Below, piece after piece: positions 48,489 to 60,400 of a stretch of DNA of 64,000 nt. Under the pieces are notes generated by a model. The model was not told the origin of the DNA. It did no database searches and worked only from the letters and a program-made list of their open reading frames with translations. Both the position numbers and the translations under genes were made by a program. This DNA comes from Pleodorina starrii (lineage: Eukaryota > Chlorophyta > Chlorophyceae > Chlamydomonadales > Volvocaceae): assembly GCA_030267565.1 (NCBI GenBank), contig BRXU01000028.1, forward strand, positions 1,389,001 through 1,453,000. The letters are read 5' to 3'. Numbering within the stretch: the first letter of the stretch is position 1; each line of letters starts with the position of its first letter.

Positions 48489-50423
48489 GTTGATCCCACG
48501 CCTGCTCCATGGCCGCCGATGGTGCCTTGCTCACCGCATTGCTGCCCACGCCGCTGATCGAAGAAGCGATGCCGAAGCACCCGTGAGGCCAAAGCTCACT
48601 GGGCTCAGCCGTGCACATTGACGTGCAAGGGACATCGCTGACAGGGCTGCCCGGAGGCGCCGCGGCGGCGGCGCCGCCAGCACCCACGCCGAATCCGCCG
48701 ATCGCCGTCGCCGCCACCGGCATGGATCCAAGTGTGCGGTGCGGCAGGGTCCCCTGCCCGCAAGCCGGCTGTCCGCTGCCGCAGCAGCTGCCGCCAGGCT
48801 GCCGCGGCTTCTCGCCCTGCGGCTGCGGCAGCGGCGGAAGTGCCGCCGGGTCCGGCTGCTGCTGCCGCGGGGCGCCGACACTGCCAAGGCCGGCGGCGGA
48901 GAGGCCGCGGGCGGCGTCTTCCAGCGCAGCAAACGGCGGCTGACGCTGCGGCTGTGGCCGCTGCTGCTGCTGCGGCTGCTGCTGCATTGGCGGGGTCGGA
49001 TCGGGGTGCACCTGCAGGAAGTCCTCCTCCGCGGCTGTCGGGATGGGGTCGGAGTGGTCCTGGTCGCTGGTTCTGTTCACGTCGGCGCCAGCGGCCGCCG
49101 ACACCGCAACGGCGGCGGGGCCTGCCGCCGAGCTGGCTGCCGCAAAAGTGGCGACATTGCCGAGCGACCCAAATGGCGGCGTGACCCAAGTGACGGCTGG
49201 GGGCGCGGACGCGGTGAGCTGCGCGAGCGCCGCGTCGTCATGGTACGATATGGTGCTAGTCGTCAGGCCGACGGCGGTGACGGACGCGCTGGTCGTCAGG
49301 CCGACGGCGGCGACGGACGCCCACTGCTGCTCGCCCCAGTCGCGGTACGTGTTGGGCGTGACCAGCGAGACGTCCATGGCCAGGGTACGCACGAGGTTGG
49401 GGTGAGAGACCAGCTTCGACAGCAGGGCCTCTTTGGACCGCTGCCAGAGCTGCTGCGGCGTGTTGCAGATCATAAACTTGACGGCCACGCAGACGGGAAG
49501 CTCCGAGTGGGCTGGCTGCATGCCGAGGTCGCAGGGCTGCATGACCGTGGCGCGGTACACAAGGCCGGTGGCGCCCTGGCCGATGTAAACGGGCTCGCCG
49601 ACGTCCGCCTGCAGCTGACCGGTGGAGCTGAGGGGAAGGCCGCCATGATGTTTCGTGGAGGCGGAGCCCTCCGTCGGCACCGGAACGCCGAGACATTCCT
49701 CCGTTGCGGGTCTCGACGATGGGTCAGAGACCGCCAGCGGGTCCTGCATAAGCGTGCAGAGGAGGACGGGTAGAGGACGGTTAGGCTTGCGATCGTTACG
49801 TTACAAGGAGGACGGCGGCTTTCACGCCGGTCGCTAGCCGTACCGGCTAGACGAAATGTTCATCCTTCCCGGGTGCATGCTCTGCACAGAGCAAGGAGCC
49901 GGGCCAACAGCGAAACCAGAAACCGCTGCAGCCAAGCCTACAACAGACGTAATATCCACCCAGCCCATATGCGAAAAGCACGGGTCGGAAGCGGGGACGG
50001 AAGGTGTGGCAACCACCGACGGTTAGTCGCACTGTGACCACCGAACAACACGGCGACATCCATCACCTGTTGAGCCTCATAACATGGGGTGCTTCCGAGA
50101 TACTTGCGACCGCCACATACTGGACCGGCAGCATAAACTTGTGGTGCCTTGGAGCCTTGAGCTGTCGCGCAAGCAACATGGCCTGGGTGCTGTCTGCCGG
50201 CATCCTTATCGTAGACCTTGGTAAGCTGGGTGTCACGAGGCCGCCCGTGCGCACCCGTGGCGCCTAGCCCAACGTCGGACACCGACTGACTCGAGCAGCA
50301 GACGAGCTCGCAACCCATTTCGTTGGCCCCATCAAATGATTGGATAGATTTTGAGGGCTTCGCGAGCTGTGGTGCAGCCTGCCTGCGTAATCCCCCAAAA
50401 CAGCCGCATAGAGAAGAAACCAT
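45576..50423 (-). CDS. non-RD protein kinase with a large N-lobe insert, five exons, about 963 aa
   Basis: Exons are 50423-50067, 49743-48049, 47067-46899, 46621-46431 and 46055-45576, all phase-consistent. The Gly-rich loop is GQGATGLVY (about 174), the VAVK lysine about 208, the alpha-C Glu about 224 and HPN about 233. A ~400-aa Gln/Gly/Ala-rich insert follows before ALPGRFLAKVIMDYCDSGTL (hinge side). The catalytic loop is HGDLKPGN (about 740), with Gly where RD kinases have Arg. Then come SDFGLA (766), GTVVYLAPE (about 786-794), DVYSFGVVLWQMCTGERPY and CLRFEPKERP. The fold matches tyrosine-kinase-like Ser/Thr kinases, which are numerous in volvocine algae. The Cys-rich start (MVSSLCGCF) could be palmitoylated. 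Exon 1 is less certain; an alternative start is ATG 49749. The substrate is unknown. Confidence 0.82.
47505..48048. repeat. about 21-bp minisatellite filling a kinase intron
   Basis: Units of GCAGCCCCACCCCAACGCAC (minus strand GTGCGTTGGGGTGGGGCTGC) repeat for over 500 bp, with internal CCCACCGCGCA variants. The array begins exactly at the donor after KVIM. Every full unit contains GTGCGT, the same sequence as the donor. Confidence 0.95.
49258..49319. repeat. 33-bp coding duplication in the kinase
   Basis: GTCGTCAGGCCGACGGCGG(T/C)GACGGACGC occurs twice in tandem and encodes paired VAAVGLTTSAS / VTAVGLTTSTI segments at the start of the N-lobe insert. Confidence 0.85.
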
Positions 50424-53400
50424 TTTCCTAGGGGCTTAAGGTTCCGCAGAGCCAGAACTGCTTATGCGCTTATCATAGTCTTATCGTAATGCGCTCTTGG
50501 CACGAAAATCAAGAGAAGAAAACCAAGCGAGAGCTGACTGTGACATAATGCGCAGAATAGTAACGGCGCTCAACGTCGGTATAAAAGCGGCTATGGTCCG
50601 CCATATATGCATACAGCCTCAAAGCCGATACATCACAATACATTATGACGTTACGAGTGCCGTACATAGCGGCGACGAAAACTACGTCTTGCATGTGCGG
50701 CGCCCTCCGAAACTTGACATTTTTTCCAAATTTATGAAGGGGGCCATAACATGGTAAATGCCGACAAGATATTACGAACACGTGATTGGTACCCGAGCCT
50801 GACCCGATAAAATCCATTGCCGCCATCCGCTGTTGCATCTGCACTATCTTTGCCATGCCTGTATGCATTTGAATGAATGTGTAGCGGATCGACCAGTTTA
50901 GCATGGATCCCCGCATTACTGTTGTCTTCTAGAAGGTACCTATCCTTCAACCCACAGATTCGTATAAGCACTCCACTCAGCCATAAACGCCCCGAAGGGC
51001 GCGCTCACGCCTGGCTCCCGCTCCTCATAATGACGCAATCTGTATTCGTAACGAGCATATTTACGAAAATGTCGCGATCGGACGTACCTGACGTACCAAG
51101 ACGATCAGGCTGAATTGCTGTACACAAGCACAATAACATACTCGTTTTCGTCGGAGGCCTCGCTAATTTTCTTGACCGCATTCCTACGTGACATTGTTTG
51201 TAACTCTTAGTCACGCTGCGGTCGCCGCCGTGCAAGTCCTGCGACAAGGGATGTGGTATTGCGCAGTACTGTGCCTCCGCATGCTGTACCATGCAGTGCG
51301 CACGTGAGCTGCGCGAGGCAAAAGAGAGGCAGATGATTCTTAAATCAAAACCAGGCACTTCACAAAGAAATGACAGCAGCCATCTAAAAGACACCATGTC
51401 AAGAAATGCTGTCCAAGCAACCGCTTTCGTCAGAGAGGGTCAGAGCAGCCAAAGCGCGTTGCTCAAGCAATTCGCCAGCGCTTTAGTCAAAAGCTCAGCG
51501 TGCGTTCATCATGTGATCACCGGAGCGGGAAGCAGTTCAGTATTGGTACCAGCGTGCCACACTGGCGCCTTTTCTCTTCCGCTGCCGTTCATTGACGCGA
51601 CCATGCTTAGTAATCCGCCAAGAAAACCGGGCGTTTCACCTACCCACTCCATTCACTCTGCATGTGGGGAGGCCGAAGCGCCTTGTGCCTCCCAGCAAGT
51701 TGTTGTGAGCTCGGCGGCCAACGGGACCAACGCAGTGGCACCTGCGGCTGTGACTTCTCTGCGCGGCGCGGCGCGTGCACCCACGCCCACGCGACGGGAA
51801 CCCGCGCCACTTCCCGCGAGACCTCTGCCCTTCACACGTGACGGGCGCCACCTTGCTCTCTCCGTCCGCCTGAGTCGCCTCAATTTCTTAGCTGCACTCT
51901 TCTTTTCTCGCCCCCCTTTGGCATCTTTTTTTACCTCCTTTGGCTGAAGGTCGACGCAGCTACCGCGCGAATCTCCCACGCAGGACACGAAGCCGCGGCC
52001 CTGGGATCAGGCAGAAGCGGGTATGGGTGTGTGCAACCCAGAAACCGGGCTGTGGATTGGGCAATGCAGAAACCGGCTGACCCAGCGACCCTTTCCGGGA
52101 ATATCCCAGGGGAAACTGCGGAGGCTGAAGGGGGGAGTGCAAAGCCCTAAAGTGCGAAATGGGTTTGTTGTCAATCCCCGTGCTCCATCGCCTTCCCGGC
52201 CCCGAGGGAGGTGAGGGCGGGGACGCGGTGTCATCCAGGGGTCATGGGTTGTTGCTTCGGCGTCGGGTTTCGCGGCTGGGCCTGACTGCACTCTCAAACT
52301 CTCCCCAGCCTGACTGGGAGGTAGAGTAAAACCGTGTAAACAACACTTTCGCATGCTCAAAAGCCATCCAGGCCCCTCCACCGCTGGCGGAACAATGTCA
52401 TGTTCCGCGACAACATGAATCGATGACGACGGAAACAGAAGATGGAGTGTCGGCCAAGCGGTCTTGGAAGGAAGTCCAACAGGCCGTCAGGGGTCTCCTA
52501 TTTAGGATGCGATCATTACGAGGGGAACCGGCTCCTATTTAGGCCCGTCGCATCGACGTATGACGGTATGAGTACGAACCGCTTCGTATCGACGGTGTTT
52601 GGTGGACAGGCCGGTGGAGGCATGGGTGAGGGGTAAAATTCACTTGGAAAGTCAGAGGGGCGCAACGAAAATACCCGATGTCTATTCGTGCCAAGGCGGG
52701 CCGATGCGGCAACCAGCCGCCTGGCAGGCCAACGGGCATGCCATCATTTCCTCGCACGCTTTTATTCGTTGTTGGCGGGTTGGCTGCTGTGTACGATTTG
52801 AAATTTTGCAGAGAACGAAATAGTAGTATAACTGTATTGGAAAACGTGCCGCAGGTTTTCGTAGTGCGGTTGCATCTGCGGCTGTCCTCGGCTGTCACGA
52901 GATTACGACAACCGAGGTCTGTTGGCAATGGCAGCGTTTCTACAGTTATAGTCATAGCGTGATTATTGTCTGTCCTACACACAAAATGCGAGCTCAGCAA
53001 CCATGCTTGCTTTCTCGGCCGAAATGGCTGTCGGCGACTTCAGAAGCGTTTCCGGGCCCAGCGATACAGCACATCGTTGCCATAATAATCGTCCACATTG
53101 CAGTACAGTTACTTCGATATGAGACGCTAACGCGCTGGACTAGAGCCGCAAGCCGTAAAACGCGGCATCATGATGCTAATCCAGGGTCAGACCCCAAGAC
53201 CAACCGTGATATCCGTATTTGCCTTGTCTCCTCTTGAGTTGTTTACGACACACTTTAATAATGTCAGTCACGTTTAGTATAAGGAAGAACTCCAGAACAT
53301 GGTAATTACCCGCTACCGTACACCTTCTGGGCGGGCCCCGCAGACCCTGCCGCAACCCCCACACGTCGGCGAGGGCCATCCCCCCTCCTCTCCTCCCAGC

Positions 53401-54170
53401 TCCTACCCCCATACACGCACACGTGCGCGCACTCGGGCATAGCGGCGCGCCCTGCCCAAACCACACGCTACGTGTCACGGACAGAAGGCACCAGGCAAAG
53501 CCCATATAGAAACCCACGCAGCGTTTTATGCGCCTCATACGTATGGCGCAGGCTATAACCCCCGTATACGAAAGCCATGCGGTCCGGGGGGCCGCCATGC
53601 ACGCCGCGAGCCGCGCAGCCCAAGCCCACGCGCCGCCGGCACAGGCGGGAGGCGGCAGCGCGGTCGGGGCCCAGGTCGCCGGCCCCGCCGCCCCGCAGCA
53701 TCGGACTATCCTTAGTCCGCCGCAACGCAAGCACGCGCGCAGCCAAGCCATCTGCAGCAACGTCTTCTTCTTCTTCTTCTTCTTCTATCAGTCAGTCAGC
53801 CTATCGGCCTGCTCGGACTGTTCCTTTTCCTTGCCCTCCGCCGCAGCCCTCTCGGCTGCCCTTCGGACGCCACACCCTAAGGCGCCCCTTCATGCTGACC
53901 CGGGCGGCCATCGAAACCCCCCCAGAGAGAGACAGAGAGAGAGGGAAACCTCCCCGCCGCCCCTCCCCGCCCTTCACGGGCTCCGGCCCACACGTGAATA
54001 ACCCCCGGCCGCCAACCGCAACCCCTGTAACGCGTCTGGAGCCCACTGTAACAGCCACGCCTTGCGGCGCAGGGTGGTGGCTGAAGAGACCCCAGCCAAC
54101 GCCGCCACCGCAACAGGCAGCAGCTGCCGCACTGTTGCGCTAGGTCCGCCCGCCACAGCCCACAAGGGCC
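50424..54170. other. AT-richer intergenic region with weak ORFs only
   Basis: Separates the kinase 5' end from the coiled-coil gene's 3' end. Besides the Cys-rich frame at 51211 it holds a 135-codon minus-strand ORF from an ATG (50509-50916, MRGSMLNWSIRYTF...). It also holds a minus-strand frame near 53468-53600 (MAFVYGGYSLRHTYEA...), a TTC array at about 53765-53785 and a CTCCTATTTAGG direct repeat (52494, 52529). None has splice or family support. Confidence 0.4.
51211..51947 (+). CDS. Cys-rich exon of uncertain identity
   Basis: After the acceptor AACTCTTAG the frame opens with TLRSPPCKSCDKGCGIAQYC-ASACCTMQCARELREAKERQ and stays open to a TGA at 51945-51947. The spacing C-x2-C-x3-C-x5-YC-x3-CC resembles part of a MYND or related treble-clef finger. 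The terminal Cys/His are not in the usual places. The rest is Ser/Ala/Pro-rich with no domain that I recognise. No convincing upstream exon was found. Confidence 0.3.
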
Positions 54171-54175
54171 TTACA
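54171..54175 (-). terminator. TGTAA poly(A) signal of the coiled-coil gene
   Basis: TTACA on the plus strand in GGGCCTTACATCC, 235 bases after the stop codon at 54410. Confidence 0.65.
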
Positions 54176-54409
54176 TCCTCCCCATCGCCCCACACCGATA
54201 CCCACGCCGATACCCACACCAGCCCACCAGCGCCGAAGCACAGCAGCAGCAGCAGCCATCCCCGCCGCCACCACCGCAACCGCTGGCGTGGCATCCCACC
54301 GACAACGGATGACGCCCTGGTCGGCGACACCCCACGTCCGCGCCGGCCGATACGTCCAAGGTTTGTGCTTCGCCGTTTTTGAAAGCGCGCTCATGTACCA
54401 CGCCCCCGC

Positions 54410-57400
54410 TCACTTAGGCCCCCGGCCGCTGCCGCTGCCGCCGCCGCCGGCCAGCGGCCGGTACGGGCTGCCCCGCTGCCTGCTCCCTGAGCCCTCCACC
54501 AACTCCGCCGAGCTCACCCGACCCGCCCTGCCTCCTCCTCGACCTCCTCCGCCCGCCCCCGGACCGCTCCAGCTCACGGTCCGCCCAACCGACCTGCCGC
54601 CACCCGTCGGCGTCACTGCGTCGTTCCCGCTGCCGTACACAGCGGCGGCGGCGGCCCCGCCGCCGCCGCCGCCGCCGGAAACCCTGCTCGGGGCCTTTGG
54701 CGGCGTGCCCAACACGTTGCCTCCGCCGGCGCCGCCGCCGCCTCTACGGGATGACGGGGGCGCCCCGCCGTCGGCGGCTGCGGCGCCCGCGCCGGGCCCT
54801 CCGGCGCCGCCGGCGCCGTCCCAAGCGGTCCAGGCCGCCTGCCGCCGCGACTGGGGCTGCGCGGATGGGGGCGCGCATCGACTTCGTCGGAGCGAGGAAT
54901 CGTCCAACGCCTGCAAGGCACGGTGGGTGATATACCGGTAAGGTAAGGTACGAACCCTAAGGCACGAATCACTACAAGCGAAGGAACGGTGGGTGGGTGG
55001 CCGGGGGCGGGACCAGATTGATGGCCGAGCGGCGTACGACAAGGTCGACAGCTGTTGCGGCGTGGGAAAGAAAGAAGGTCGGCATGACGCACCCCCGGCC
55101 ACTGCCAGGCCCTGGTCGGGGCTGGCCCCTTAAAGAAACCCTCTCGAGGACCAGCAACCACCCCAGTACGACACGTACGGCATATGCTACCTGCAGTACA
55201 TCCATCAGCTCGTCCATGTCGGGGGCCTGCAGAGGGGAACACCCGGGCGCCTGCGCCGGCGCCTGTCCGCCAGAGTACGGATTCGGCAGCGGCGGCAGCA
55301 GGCACTCCGCCGCCGCCGCCGCCGCCGCGCAATCGCCGCCATGCGCGTCGGCGCCGTACATGGCTGCTCCCGAGGCCGCCGGCGCCGCCGGCGGCCCCAA
55401 CAGAAGTTGTGTATCGGTACTGCGTCGTACGATCGTGCGCGGCGTCTCGGCGCCGCGCCGCTGCCCGGCGGCCTCACCGCCGCCGCCAGCGCACGCGCTG
55501 CTGCCGCCGTACGGCCCTGCGCCGAGCCGTGACGGATCCGCTACCTCACCCGGTGACGACGCCCAATTGGCGCTGGGGGCAGCCGCAGCCGCGCCGACCG
55601 CAACCGACCCATGGGTCACTGCTGCGCCCCTGAAACCGGCGCTGCCGCCTGACCTGTCGGTGCTGCCGCCGCTGCGGTTGGATGGCGGCGGCGGCGGCGA
55701 GGCGGCGGCGGCAGCCGCGGAGGAGACCAGGCGGCGGCTGGTGGTATTACCAGGGGTGTAGGATCCGAAGGCGGCGGGCGGCGGCGCGTGCGGCGGCGCC
55801 GCCGCCGCTGGCGGCGGCTGGCCGCCACCGCCGCCGGCGGCGGCGCCGCCAGGGCTGGCGGCGGCGGTGTGCATCTCCCGTATCCGCTGCATGAGGTGCT
55901 TCCGCTCCGAGATCATGGCGCGGACGAGCTGGACCACTTGGCCGCGAGCCTGCTCCGAAACCGAAATGGAGGCGCCATTCGGATCAAGTTCTTTTTCTTC
56001 GTCTGGGACGTACAGCGAGTACGGCACGTGCAGCACGTAGCACCCGTTCCTTCTCTTGTGTCTCTACGTTTCCTGCACTTCCCCTTCCCCGCCTTCTCCC
56101 TGAACCCCAATGGATTGCTGCCATAAAACGCCACCACTCATGCGCCAGGCACCCCTCCCTCCCTCCCTCCAGCCGTATAGTCAACGCACCTCTCGGCCGT
56201 GACAGCCGCCGCCGCCGCCGCCGCTGCTGCCGCCTCCCAAGCCGTCCCCGCCGCCGGTGCTGCCACTCCGCCCGCCGCCGCCGCCGCCGGCAGCGCCGCC
56301 GCCGCCGCTGCCACGGCGGTCCAGCAGGGCGACTAGCAGGCAGCCCTCCAGCCACGTCAGCTCCGAAACCACGGGCCGCAGCCAGCCGCCCGCCATCACC
56401 GCACTGCCGTACGATTGGTGGTGCTGCTGGGCGGCGGAGCCGGGGTCCAGGGCGCGTGGCTGGCGCGAGGGGCTGCTGCCGGCGCCTCTGCCGCGCTGCG
56501 GCGCGTACGATAGGGAGGGCCAGGGACGGAGCGCATCCAAGTCCATAACCGCATGGGAGGGGCCGAGGAGGTTTGTGGCTTCGGGTTTTCTAAATCGCCA
56601 AACGATCACTCCACCCACTCAGCCAAGTACATCTCCCATTTGCGTCGCCTCCGTCCCATCGCTGCGGCTTCTTCTCATTTACCACCCATCCCTGACCCAC
56701 CCACAACCAGCCACCCACCCACCCACGCACCCACCCACCCACCCACCCACCCACCAGCGGGCTGATCTCCCGGTCCAGCAGCAGCTGATGTCGGGACAGG
56801 AACGCCTCCAGCGCCGCCGCCACGCGCTCCGGCTCCGGATCCCGCAGCCGCACACCCAGCGCCGCCGCCAGCTCACACGCCACGCCGCCGCCGCCGCCGC
56901 CTCCGGCGGCACCGTCCGCCTCCGGCGCGGCGGCGCCGCCATCCGCCAGCAGGGCGGCGGCGGCGGCGGCGGCGGCGGTGGGCCTGTGTCTGGTGGGGCT
57001 GGGCTCCCGGTCGCCTCGGAGGTGCGCGTCGGGTGACAGAGAGGAGGAGGAGGAGGTAGAGGCAGAGAACGATGAGCCGCAAGGCACAGGCTGGAAGTAG
57101 CGCTCCCGGAGCTCTGATAGCAGCCCCACAGCCGCCGCCACCGCCTCCTGCCGCGCCGCCGCGGCGGCGTCCTCCGCGGCGGCAGCCGCCGCTGCCGACG
57201 CGGCGGCGGCGGCGCCGCCGCCGCCACCTCTCCACGTGTTGTCCCCCGCACCGCCGCCGCCGCCGCGCCATGGCGGCTCGCCGCCGCCGCCGCGGCGCGT
57301 CGCCGCCGCTAGCTCCGATTCCGTGCGCCGCAGGGCGTTGCGTGCGGCCTCCAGCTCCCGCCTGCTTCCCTGCAGCACCGCCTGCTGCTCGGCCGCCTCG

Positions 57401-60400
57401 TCCTGCGGCGCCAGACGCCAGGGAGGGAGGGAGGTGGTAAGGGGCCCCAGATCCGGAGTTTCGCGGACCTGGCGAGTGGCGGCGGCGGCGGCAGCGCATT
57501 CAGCCAGGGCCGGTGGCAGGCGACGGCCGGGCGATATGGCGTCGCGCAGCGCACCGGGAGTCGAACCGGGGCCGGGACCGCGACAAGACGGCGGACGGCA
57601 AGCGAGGGGTGGGGGGAGGTGGCTGCGGCCTACGGGGGCCTCACCTTTGCCTTGCGCAGCTGGCCTCGCAGTCGCTCCGCGGCGTCTCGCAGCCGGTCGC
57701 CCTCCGCCAGCGCGGAGCGGAGCTCCTCCCGCGACACGGCCAGCTCGCCAGCCAGCTCCGACCGCGCGGCGGACAGCGCCTGTGGGGCGAGCAGTTCAGG
57801 ATCATGGATCAGGATCATGGAAGAAGACGCCGCGGCATGAGGATAATGAAGACGGCACCACAGCATGAGGATAATGAATAAGGCACCACGGCAAAGTGGA
57901 CCGGAGACCGGCATGAGCCCAACAACAAGCACGTGCCGAACGTACCTGCAACCTTACACACCAGGATCGGCAACACAGCGACCGTCGTCGTCGCCAGACC
58001 ACTCCCAGAGGGGAAAGGCGAGCCGCACTCACGCACTCGCCATAACGGTTCGGTCTCCATACCGACATATATGAGAACGCAGCTTGTTTCCTCCTCATCT
58101 GCCACGTGCCACCACGTGCTTTTGAGACCGCTCCCTCCCGCCGCACCTACCCGCACCTCCCCCGCCGCCGCCTCCGCGTCCGCCTCCGCCGCGCGCCGCG
58201 CCGCCACATCCTCCTCCGCTTGCCGCCGCGCCGCCTCCGCCGCGGCGGCCGCCTCCGCCAGCTGCGCCCGCAGCCCCTCCGCCTCCTCCAGCGCCGCCAC
58301 CAGCCCGCCCGGCCCCAGCGCCGCCAGCCGCGCGTCCAGGCCCACCAGCGCCGCCGCGCGCTCGGCGTGCGCCTGGGCGGCGGTGCGGCAGGCGGCGTGG
58401 AAGCCGCCTATGGCCGCGTAGGCCGCCTCCTTCATGGCTTGGAGCTCCTGACGGAAGGACGAGCGCATGTCGGCCAGCGCGGACTGCGGAGGCGGAGCCG
58501 GAGGGCCGCCCGCGAGGCGAGGGGGCGGGGGCCCGGGGAGGGGAAGGGGTGTGTGTTGTAGAGTGTTATGGAAGGATGATGGGACTGCAGCGGTGGAATG
58601 AAGGCCACCCTTTCCCCTCACCATCCCCCACCATTCTGGTGCTGCCACGGCCTAGTATCACATTGCGCTTGCCAGCTTGCCACCACGTCAGCCCATTGCC
58701 TATTTAGGCAGTCATACTCTGACCTCACCCCCCCGCCCCGCCCACCTGCAGCCCCGCCAGGTCCTCCCCAACCGCCGCCAGCTCCGGCCCAACCAGGCGC
58801 TCCACCTCCCCCGCTTCCGCCACCAGCGCCTCCAACTCCGCCTCCAGCGCCGCCCGCTCCGCCCCCGCGCCCGCCGCCGCCGCCTCCGCCTCCCGCCGCG
58901 CCGCCGCCAGCGCCTCCGCCGCGGCCTCCTCCACCGCCCGCAATCGCGCCGCCGCCTCCGCGCGCTCCCGCTCCCGCTCCGCCTCCGCGGCGGCCGCCGC
59001 GGCGGCGGCGGCCGCCGCCGCTTCCGCTGCCTGCGCCGCCAGCGCCGCCGCGTGCGCGGCCGCCGTCGCCTCCGCCTCGGCTCGCAGCCGCTCCATCTCC
59101 GCCTGCGCCTTGGCCAGTGCCTTGGCCCGCCCCTCAGCGGTGTTCTGGGCGGTGGCCAGGAGCTGCTTCGAAAGCTGCGGAGCAGGGCGGTGGATACGGC
59201 AGTACGGAAGATCTCAACCACGGTGAGGAGGAGGGGAGGCAGTAAGGTGGCTACGGGGCCCGAGGCCGGAGTTGGGCTTGGGGTGCGTGGTGGGATACAA
59301 ACCAGCTTGGTTCCAAAAGCCTCTTGCCCCGGCCCGGCCCGGCCCGTCACACGGCTCATGGTGCCCTGGACGCCCTCCTCAGGCCCCATCCCCCAGGCCC
59401 CACCCCTCAGGCCCACACACCTCAGGCCCACACACCTCAGGTCCCACACCCCATCCACCCCATCCACATCCCACCCACCATGAGCGCCTCCTTGGTCTCC
59501 TTGAGCTCCCGGGACTGCTGTCCGGATTTGCCGCTCAGGGACTTCTTCTCCCGCTCCGTGTCAGCCAGCTGCCCGCGGAACTTGTCCAGCTGGAGGAAGG
59601 GGGACAGGCGGGTGGGCGGGTGGGCGGGCAGGGGGTGGGAGTCAAGCTGGGAGGTATAAAGTAAATTTCGCAGCGGAGAAGGAGACGGCGTTAGCGAACG
59701 GACCCGGGAGGGGGTCAGGTGGGTTGGCGGGTTGGCGGGTGGGAGTGCGAGGGGGTGAGCACGCTTTCAAGGAGGAACCGCCGTGGGAGTGGGAGCGGGA
59801 GTGGGGGTGGGGGTGGTGTTTTTCTAACGCAATGCGAATGCCGTATGCGATGTTGATACCGGGTTTTGCAGCGTCACCAGTCTCCTGGCTAGGTAACCAT
59901 GAAGTCCACATGCAGTCTGTAGACTGTATCAAGGCGAGTACTGGCTGGGAGTGGGGGGTTGAAGATGTGGGGCGACAAGACAGACAGACAGACAGACAAC
60001 CCACCAGACAGACCGACAGATACACGACAACACGAGGCGTCGAGGTCGCTTTCCAGGTCGCTTTGGGCCCGCGCTCCGAGGTTCGGGCTTCGGGGCTGCT
60101 GGCGGGGAGGCGAGTGTCGGGTCACGCGCCCCCAACCCCCAACCTCACCTTTGTCTGCAGTCGCCGCTTCTCCTCCTCCAGCGTCTTCTTGAGCTCCGCC
60201 ACCGCCTTCTCGCCGCGTTCCTCCGCCGCCCGCACCGCCCGGGCCTGCCGCTCCGCCGCGCCCGCGCGCGCCCGCTCCTCCGCCTCGCTCGCCGCGTCCG
60301 TCGTACGCTGCCGTACGACGGCGGCCACCGACTCCACGTCGAGGCGCATGTGCTCCAGCTTGGGGGAATTGGCGGGCTCGCCCAGTACGGCAGCGAGTAC

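Noticed and set aside
50509..50916. 135-codon minus-strand ORF from an ATG
   Set aside because: Length is possible by chance in a window this size. It has no family motif, splice signals or poly(A) signal.
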